From an uncultured Akkermansia sp. (GTDB lineage: Bacteria; Verrucomicrobiota; Verrucomicrobiia; Verrucomicrobiales; Akkermansiaceae), in contig CANRET010000013.1 in NCBI GenBank assembly GCA_947629715.1, positions 1 to 38,286 on the forward strand: DNA of 38,286 bases. Direction: 5' to 3'. Below the pieces are notes generated by a model. The model ran no database searches and was not told the DNA's origin. It saw nothing but the letters and a program-made list of their open reading frames with translations. The position numbers and the translations under genes are program-made. Shown piece by piece: positions 33,406-38,286 of this stretch. Within the stretch, counting starts at the first letter, position 1. Each line of letters opens with the position of its first letter.

Positions 33406-34128
33406 TTATGGCTCTTGTTGCCGCGCTCGATAGGACTGTTGTGGATGATTTTGCTGCTTGGGATAGCGAACCTCTAGCAGACCATGGTGAACCATAGGGC
33501 GTAGAATACGTTGCAATGTCCTCCGGTCTCTGTCAAGAGCCCGGATGAGATCTGCCCTTGAAACCCATTGCCCGTGACACAGCTCGATGATAGCTTGCTC
33601 CTTCTCCTCCAGGCTTGCTTTACGCGATGTCCTCACCTTGACTACGCTTGGCGGCAACTGCGACATTTTCCAAGACGTAAACAGCATTGATTCTTGATTA
33701 TGAGACTCTTGCTCCTGAGCTTGTGACATTTCCCCGGGAACTTGTGACATTTCCTCGGGTGTATGCACTTCTTCTCCTTGGTTATGAGTCTCTTGCTCCT
33801 GAACTTGTGACATTTCCCCGGGAGCTTGTGACATTCCCCTGGGTGTATGCACTTCTTCTCCTTGATTATGAGGCTCTTGCTCCTGAACTTGTGACATTTC
33901 CTCGGGAGCTTGTGACATTTCCCTGGGTGTATGCACTTCTTCTCCTTGATTATGAGGCTTTTGCTCCTGAGCTTGTGACATTTCCTCGGGAGCTTGTGAC
34001 ATTTCCTCGGGCGTATGCACTTCTTCTCCTTGATTATGAGACTCTTGCTCCTGAGCTTGTGACATTTCCCCGGGAGCTTGTGACATTTCCTCGGGAGCTT
34101 GTGACATTTCCTCGGGAGCTTGTGACAT
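33406..34128 (-). CDS. Heptad-repeat protein with winged-helix-like tail, probable 5'-truncated remnant
   Basis: The 240-residue frame starts at an ATG created exactly at the edge of the 139-bp repeat. Residues 1-154 are nearly perfect seven-residue repeats (MSQAPEE, MSQAQEQ, xxHNQGE, EVHTPxx) arranged in 28-residue units. Residues about 168-240 form a helix-turn-helix-like domain (EEKEQAIIELCHGQWVSRADLIRALDRDRRTLQRILRPMVHHGLLEVRY), similar in style to tails of RecG-like or Schlafen-type ATP-binding proteins. No N-terminal catalytic domain is present and no ribosome site precedes the ATG. The upstream promoter copy has a damaged -10 box. It is therefore likely the C-terminal remnant of a larger gene. 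The domain link is inferred from memory of the style, not a search. Confidence 0.5.
   Translation of the reverse strand: MSQAPEEMSQAPEEMSQAPGEMSQAQEQESHNQGEEVHTPEEMSQAPEEMSQAQEQKPHNQGEEVHTPREMSQAPEEMSQVQEQEPHNQGEEVHTPRGMSQAPGEMSQVQEQETHNQGEEVHTPEEMSQVPGEMSQAQEQESHNQESMLFTSWKMSQLPPSVVKVRTSRKASLEEKEQAIIELCHGQWVSRADLIRALDRDRRTLQRILRPMVHHGLLEVRYPKQQNHPQQSYRARQQEP
33667..34128 (-). repeat. Minisatellite: 21-bp units in 84-bp higher-order repeats
   Basis: 22 consecutive 21-bp units, of which those at 34086-33667 form five 84-bp blocks (four good, the last degenerate). The core is CTTGTGACATTTCC plus a variable part on the forward strand. The unit is a multiple of three, so copy number changes keep frame. 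Confidence 0.95.
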
Positions 34129-34264
34129 TCAGGTATCTCATTGTCTTCGATGTGTTGAAAAGTGTGTCTCCGACCTCTTCCGCCGTCATGCGACTCCCCC
34201 ACGCGTATCTTGTACCACAAGCCCCGAAGAACGCAAGGGAAAAAATAACGCATCCGGATGATTG
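34126..34264 (-). repeat. 139-bp direct repeat, copy 2 (promoter-damaged)
   Basis: 97.8 percent identical to copy 1. One substitution (34209) changes the reverse-strand -10 box from TACAAT to TACAAG, losing its most conserved T; the -35 box, ribosome site and ATG are intact. From that ATG the frame reads 21 host-like codons, then VTSSRGN repeats through the minisatellite to a stop at 34034. Confidence 0.97.
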
Positions 34265-34375
34265 ATTGTTTGGGCGCAAGGAGAGAGGGACGCATCGGCC
34301 TGCGCCTGTGCAACGGCGCCCTCCGCGCGGGTTTGCCGGATTGCTTTTGAGTGGGGAACAGAGGAGCGGGTCCTC

Positions 34376-34885
34376 TCAAGGGGTTTCGGGGGCAGCCGGT
34401 GATTCGCTCTCCATCATTTGGATGAGCCGTTGCAGGGCTTCGGTGACGACGCGTCGGCGAAATGTTTGGCGGTCGAGTCCGGGGAGGAAAAGAGTGAGGG
34501 CATGGGACTGCGTCGGCGTGAGGAGGGCGAGGCAGACTGTGCCGACGGGGGGCTCATCGGGTGCGGCGGTGGGACCGGCGTTGCCCGAGACGGCGATGGC
34601 GAGGTCCGCCGAGGCCAGGCGGCGCGCGGCGGAGGCCATGGCCAAGACGACCGGTTCGCTTACCGCGCTGTGCCGTGCGATGAGTTCAGGCTGTACTCCG
34701 AGCATGCGTTCTTTTGCCGCGTTGCAGTAGGTTATCCAGCCGTAGTGAAAGACTCCGGATGCGCCGGGGACGTCGGTGATGGCGGAGGCGATGAGTCCGC
34801 CGGTGCAGCTTTCAGCCGTGGCGATGGTGAGGGAGCGCCGCGCGAGCGCTTCGACAAGTTGGCGTGCTTCGAGGAGGGGAGACAT
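34376..34885 (-). CDS. pncC: CinA C-terminal-domain protein (nicotinamide-nucleotide amidase)
   Basis: The 169-residue stand-alone CinA C-terminal domain deamidates nicotinamide mononucleotide to nicotinate mononucleotide in pyridine nucleotide salvage. Family motifs are TIATAESCTGGLIASAITDVPGAS (catalytic Ser region), GWITYCNAAKERMLGV, AVSEPVVLAMA and AIAVSGNAGPTA (usually GIAGPxGG; here slightly changed). PVGTVCLAL closes the core. The N-terminal CinA domain is absent, as in E. coli PncC. It is the third gene of polA-ispF-pncC, 18 bases after ispF. Confidence 0.92.
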   Translation of the reverse strand: MSPLLEARQLVEALARRSLTIATAESCTGGLIASAITDVPGASGVFHYGWITYCNAAKERMLGVQPELIARHSAVSEPVVLAMASAARRLASADLAIAVSGNAGPTAAPDEPPVGTVCLALLTPTQSHALTLFLPGLDRQTFRRRVVTEALQRLIQMMESESPAAPETP

Positions 34886-34903
34886 GACGGGAGGTGCGGC
34901 AAA

Positions 34904-35389
34904 TTATTCCGGCAGAAGCACGCACGCAGTGGCGAAAGCGGCAATGCCTTCGCCGCGCCCGATGCTGCCCAGTTTTTCATTTGTGGTGGCTTTGATGCCC
35001 ACGCGTTGCGGCGCCACGCCGAGGATGGGAGCGAGGGTCTCTTTCATTGCTGCCACATGCGGCAGAATGCGCGGGGCTTCGGCAAGGAGGACGCAATCGA
35101 CATTCGCCACTCTGCCTTTTCCGGCGCGCAGCAGCTCCACGGCTTTTTCGACGATGCGCAGGGAGCAGATGCCTTCGCAGGCCAAGTCCGAGGGCGGAAA
35201 CCAGTGCCCGATGTCCGGCTCTCCCATGGCGCCGAGCAGGGCGTCCGCCAACGCGTGGCAGAGCACGTCGGCGTCGCTGTGGCCGTCCAGACCGTGGGTG
35301 TCGTGTATGCGCACGCCGCCGAGGATGAGCGGGCGCGGAGAAGCCGAGAAGCGGTGAATATCGTAGCCGAGACCGGTGAGGGGAATCAT
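34904..35389 (-). CDS. ispF: 2-C-methyl-D-erythritol 2,4-cyclodiphosphate synthase
   Basis: This trimeric zinc enzyme of the non-mevalonate isoprenoid pathway releases CMP to form MEcPP. The 161-residue product has GLGYDIHRF (metal Asp and His), LGGVRI, HSDADVLCHALADALLGAMGEPDIGHWFP (third metal His), the NVDCVLLAE strand, and NEKLGSIGRGEGIAAFA near the C-terminus. The open frame upstream to 35563 overlaps polA and lacks similarity, so ATG 35389 is chosen. It lies 25 bases after polA. ispD, often adjacent or fused, is not here. Confidence 0.96.
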   Translation of the reverse strand: MIPLTGLGYDIHRFSASPRPLILGGVRIHDTHGLDGHSDADVLCHALADALLGAMGEPDIGHWFPPSDLACEGICSLRIVEKAVELLRAGKGRVANVDCVLLAEAPRILPHVAAMKETLAPILGVAPQRVGIKATTNEKLGSIGRGEGIAAFATACVLLPE

Positions 35390-35414
35390 GGTGGTGTGGG
35401 GTGATGGCAGAGGG

Positions 35415-38165
35415 TCAGTGTGCATCGAGCCAGTTGGAGGCGCGGCCGGTTTCCGCCAGCAGGGGCACGCCGCCGGGAAGCGGCAGGGCATTCTGCATGG
35501 CGCTTGCAATGGCGGGGATGAGCTGATCGGCCTCTTCATCGCAGAGGTCAAAGAGCAGTTCATCGTGAATCTGCATGATCATGCGCGTGCGGAAAGGACG
35601 AAGCAGCTCCGCCACGCGAATCATGGCGAGCTTGATCATGTCCGCCGCCGTGCCCTGGATGGGCGTGTTGATGGCATTGCGCTCCGCCGCAGCGCGCAAG
35701 TTGAAGTTGGCGGCGGTGAGATCCGGCAGGAGTCTGCGGCGTCCGCACAGGGTTTCCGCGTAGCCGTTGTTGCGCGCCCGCTCGATGAGCTCGTCCATGC
35801 ACGCTTTGACGCGGGGAAATTGGGCGAAGTAGCTTTCGATGAGTTGGGCGGCTTCTGCGCGCGGGCAGTTGAGACGCTGGGAGAGTCCGAAAGCCGAGAT
35901 GCCGTAGATGATGCCGAAGTTGACGGTTTTGGCTTTGCGGCGCATGTCGGCGGTGACTTCTTCGTGCGGGACGCCGTAGATGCGGGCGGCGGTTTCGGCG
36001 TGGATGTCGCGTCCGTGGGTGAAGGCGGAGACGAGTGCAGGATCGGCCGAGAGAGCGGCCATGATGCGCAGTTCCACTTGCGAATAGTCGGCGGAGAGGA
36101 TGCTCCAGCCTTTGCCGCGTGCGACGAAGGCTCGGCGGATGAAGCGCCCGGAGTCGGAGCGCACGGGGATGTTCTGGAGGTTCGGGGATTGCGAGGCGAG
36201 GCGACCGGTGGCGGTGACCATCTGCAGCAGGTTGGAATGAATGCGCCCGTCTGCCGGGGAAATGAAGCGCGGCAGGGCGTCGATGTAGGTCCCTTTCAGT
36301 TTGGAGAGTTCACGGTACTCCAGAATATCGCTGACGATCGGGGAGAGAGGCTCCAGTCGGCGCAGGGTCTCCTCATCCGTCACGTACTGACCCGTGCGTG
36401 TTTTTTTCGGTTTGGCCAGCAGCTTCATCTCATTGAAGAGCAGGTCGCCTACCTGCTGCGGAGAGTTCAGATTGACGGGGCGACCGACGATGCCGTCCAC
36501 GCGCAGGCAAATGTCGCTGATGCGCGCAGAGATTTCATCCGAGCTTTGCTGCAGCAGGGCGGGTTCCAGGCGCATGCCCTCCAGCTCGATGTCCGCCAGT
36601 ACGGGGATGAGCGGGAATTCAACCTGCTCCATAAGGCGGGAGAGCCCGGCATGTTCCAAATCCGGCGCGAGTACATCCGCCAGGCGCAGGGTGACGTCGG
36701 CGTCCTCTGCTGCGTATTCCGCGAGCTGGGGCAGGGGCACGGCAGCGGTATCGCAGTTTTCCCCGGCTATCTCCTCCAGACGGATGGTGCGGTAGGCGAG
36801 CAGCGTGGCCGCCAGGTCGTCCATGTTGTGCCGCAGCTCCGGGTGCAGCGCGCTGTGCGCCAGCATGACGTCGAAGTAGGGGCCGACCGTGCGCACGCCG
36901 GCGCGTCGAAGCATGCTGATGTCGAACTTCAGGTTGAGCCCGACCTTGAGTGCATCGCTTTCAAAGGCGGGCGCGAAAAGCTGAACGTCCTCCTGCGCTG
37001 CAATCGGGACGTAGTACGCCTCGTGCGGGGTGAGGCAGAAGGAGATGCCGAGCAGGCGGTCGGTGAGAGGATCCAGTCCGGTGGTTTCGGTGTCGAAGGC
37101 CCAGCGGTCGGCGGCGGCGAGACGCGTCGCGAGGTCGCGGCGCTCCTGCTCGTCAGCAAGGGTGCGGTACGTGTGCGGCGTGGTGGAAATATCGCTGAGC
37201 TGCGGGGAGGCGAAAAGGTCGCCCTGCAGCAGGTCGCCGCTGCTTTCAGGGAGCGGCGATGCAGGGATGCCGGATGCGTGAGCGGGCGCACTCGAGAGAC
37301 CGAGGCGCTTGGCGAGCCCGCGAAACTCCAGCTTTTCAAAGAGCGATCGCAGCGCCTCCGCATCGAATTCCCGGCGCGCGCAGTCTTCAATCGAGCATGG
37401 CAGGGGCGCATCGCGCCGGATGGTTGCCAAGTCGTAGGACAGACGAGCGGAGGCGGCGTTCTGCTCGATTTTTTCGCGCAGCTTCCCCTTGATGTCCGCC
37501 GTGTGCGCCAGCAGATTTTCCACGCTTCCGAATTGCGCGATGAGTTTGCGAGCCGTTACCGCGCCAACGCCCGGCACGCCCGGTATGTTGTCGGATGCAT
37601 CGCCCATGAGCGCGAGGATGTCAATAATCTGCCGTGGCGAGCTGATGCCCCACTCTTCGCAAAAGGCCGCGCTGTCGATGATTTCAAACTCGTTTCCTTT
37701 CTTTCCCGGCTTGAGCAGCGAGCAGTGCGCCGAGATAAGCTGTCCCAAATCTTTGTCTGCTGACACCATGAAGGCGCGCATCTTCCCGTCCATGGCGTCC
37801 ACCTGTCGCGTGAGGGCGCCGATGAGGTCATCCGCCTCGTAGCCTTCCGTGCGAATGACGCGGATGCGCATGGCCTCCAGCAGCTCCAGCAGCAGAGGTA
37901 TGGAATCGCGCAGCTCCTGGGGCATCGCCTGCCGATTCGCTTTGTACAGCTCGTATTTCTCATGTCGGAAGGTTGGCCCGCTCGCATCCAGACACACGGC
38001 GAGGTGACTCGGCTTCCCCTTGTCCAGCAGCGCCAGCAGCGTATTCGCAAATCCGAATACCGCCGACGTGTTCAGCCCGCCCGCCGTGCGCATCGGCGCA
38101 TGGATCAGCGCGTAGAACGCACGGTAGAGCAGCGCCATGCCGTCCAGGATGTACAGGGTGTTCAT
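35415..38165 (-). CDS. polA: DNA polymerase I with active-looking proofreading domain
   Basis: The 916-residue repair and Okazaki-maturation polymerase has three domains. The N-terminal 5'-3' exonuclease (1 to about 290) has LYILDGMALLYRAFYA, EGYEADDLI, SADKDLGQL and GDASDNIPGVPGVG. The 3'-5' exonuclease (about 330-520) keeps FDTETTGLDP, LNLKFDISML and YAAEDADVTLRL, so all metal ligands seem present. The polymerase domain has SADYSQVELRIMAAL, the O-helix RRKAKTVNFGIIYG and MIMQIHDELLFDL. ATG 38165 is one base after the predicted transcription start; the frame is open to 38255. It heads the polA-ispF-pncC operon. Confidence 0.97.
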   Translation of the reverse strand: MNTLYILDGMALLYRAFYALIHAPMRTAGGLNTSAVFGFANTLLALLDKGKPSHLAVCLDASGPTFRHEKYELYKANRQAMPQELRDSIPLLLELLEAMRIRVIRTEGYEADDLIGALTRQVDAMDGKMRAFMVSADKDLGQLISAHCSLLKPGKKGNEFEIIDSAAFCEEWGISSPRQIIDILALMGDASDNIPGVPGVGAVTARKLIAQFGSVENLLAHTADIKGKLREKIEQNAASARLSYDLATIRRDAPLPCSIEDCARREFDAEALRSLFEKLEFRGLAKRLGLSSAPAHASGIPASPLPESSGDLLQGDLFASPQLSDISTTPHTYRTLADEQERRDLATRLAAADRWAFDTETTGLDPLTDRLLGISFCLTPHEAYYVPIAAQEDVQLFAPAFESDALKVGLNLKFDISMLRRAGVRTVGPYFDVMLAHSALHPELRHNMDDLAATLLAYRTIRLEEIAGENCDTAAVPLPQLAEYAAEDADVTLRLADVLAPDLEHAGLSRLMEQVEFPLIPVLADIELEGMRLEPALLQQSSDEISARISDICLRVDGIVGRPVNLNSPQQVGDLLFNEMKLLAKPKKTRTGQYVTDEETLRRLEPLSPIVSDILEYRELSKLKGTYIDALPRFISPADGRIHSNLLQMVTATGRLASQSPNLQNIPVRSDSGRFIRRAFVARGKGWSILSADYSQVELRIMAALSADPALVSAFTHGRDIHAETAARIYGVPHEEVTADMRRKAKTVNFGIIYGISAFGLSQRLNCPRAEAAQLIESYFAQFPRVKACMDELIERARNNGYAETLCGRRRLLPDLTAANFNLRAAAERNAINTPIQGTAADMIKLAMIRVAELLRPFRTRMIMQIHDELLFDLCDEEADQLIPAIASAMQNALPLPGGVPLLAETGRASNWLDAH

Positions 38166-38172
38166 CCCGCTC

Positions 38173-38201
38173 ATCATAGCATCTCGCACCGGATTTTGCA
38201 A
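38173..38201 (-). promoter_or_regulatory. Promoter of polA-ispF-pncC
   Basis: On the reverse strand TTGCAA (38201-38196), 17-bp spacer, TATGAT (38178-38173). Predicted start 38166; ATG at 38165. Confidence 0.6.
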
Positions 38202-38210
38202 ACCGCAAAT

Positions 38211-38230
38211 CACATCCGTCCCAAGAAAAT
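38211..38230 (-). repeat. 20-bp dispersed element, copy 2
   Basis: Identical to 33136-33155 and located 9 bp upstream of the polA -35 box. Both copies are followed on the forward strand by a G(A)GGGAGGG run within 15 bp. Confidence 0.85.
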
Positions 38231-38286
38231 TTTGAGGGAGGGTAAGAGAAGACAAAAAAAGGAAGGTTGATTTGTTTCCTCAGAAA

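Noticed and set aside
33667..34128. CRISPR array
   Set aside because: The repeats are contiguous 21-bp coding units without unique spacers, and no cas gene is near.
33687..34265. Forward-strand gene of 192 codons (LVTFPRE repeats)
   Set aside because: It is the complement of the minisatellite; no promoter, ribosome site or non-repeat domain supports it.
35376..37763. Forward-strand open frame of 795 codons
   Set aside because: It is the exact antisense of polA, whose domains and motifs are complete. Long antisense frames arise from GC-biased third positions.

Overview
The window looks like a chromosomal segment of a Verrucomicrobiota bacterium, probably close to Akkermansiaceae. The evidence is a 1364-residue protein of the Verru_Chthon cassette A type, a complete L-fucose (mucin sugar) catabolic gene set, Gram-negative envelope genes (lpxB, rfbACD) and a moderately high GC content. 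This placement is inferred from gene content; no ribosomal marker is present.

Layout. The left edge (1-75) carries what appears to be the 3' end of a group II intron RNA (domains V and VI). Next comes a forward block: a membrane-anchored coiled-coil protein, metF, a TPR-like membrane protein and an unknown protein, then tRNA-Arg(CCU). A small TM2 protein (reverse) is divergent from a LOG-family gene that leads into two nucleotidyltransferase genes, the first fused to a compact GHMP-kinase-like domain. These converge on rfbA-rfbC-rfbD (dTDP-rhamnose; rfbB is absent here). Reverse genes follow for a nitroreductase, RuvB and a cell-wall amidase. Then come a tandem pair of exported unknown proteins, lpxB, a dedA-family gene and purN.

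The region 16.1-24.7 kb is an L-fucose locus: fucP-fucI-fucK on the forward strand and fucU and fucA on the reverse strand. Fucose is imported (FucP), brought to the right anomer (FucU), isomerised (FucI), phosphorylated (FucK) and cleaved (FucA). A strong hairpin terminator separates fucI from fucK. An AT-richer two-gene cassette (21.0-23.3 kb) sits at the convergent junction between fucK and fucA. It encodes an ABC/AAA-type ATPase and a Toprim-like protein whose reading frame is broken by one base. It resembles ATPase plus Toprim phage-defence pairs and is the best candidate here for an undescribed system.

From 25 to 38 kb there are a small exported lysozyme-like protein, a divergent MenD-like ThDP enzyme, an LplT-like MFS transporter, the giant Verru_Chthon A protein, and a repeat-rich stretch. 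That stretch contains 139-bp direct repeats, a 21/84-bp minisatellite and a gene remnant with a winged-helix-like tail. The reverse-strand operon polA-ispF-pncC follows.

One feature recurs throughout. Good sigma-70-like promoters (TTGACA or TTGCCA, then TAGAAT or TATAAT) lie so that the predicted transcription start falls on or within a few bases of the start codon. This suggests widespread leaderless or near-leaderless mRNAs, and it fixes several start codons.
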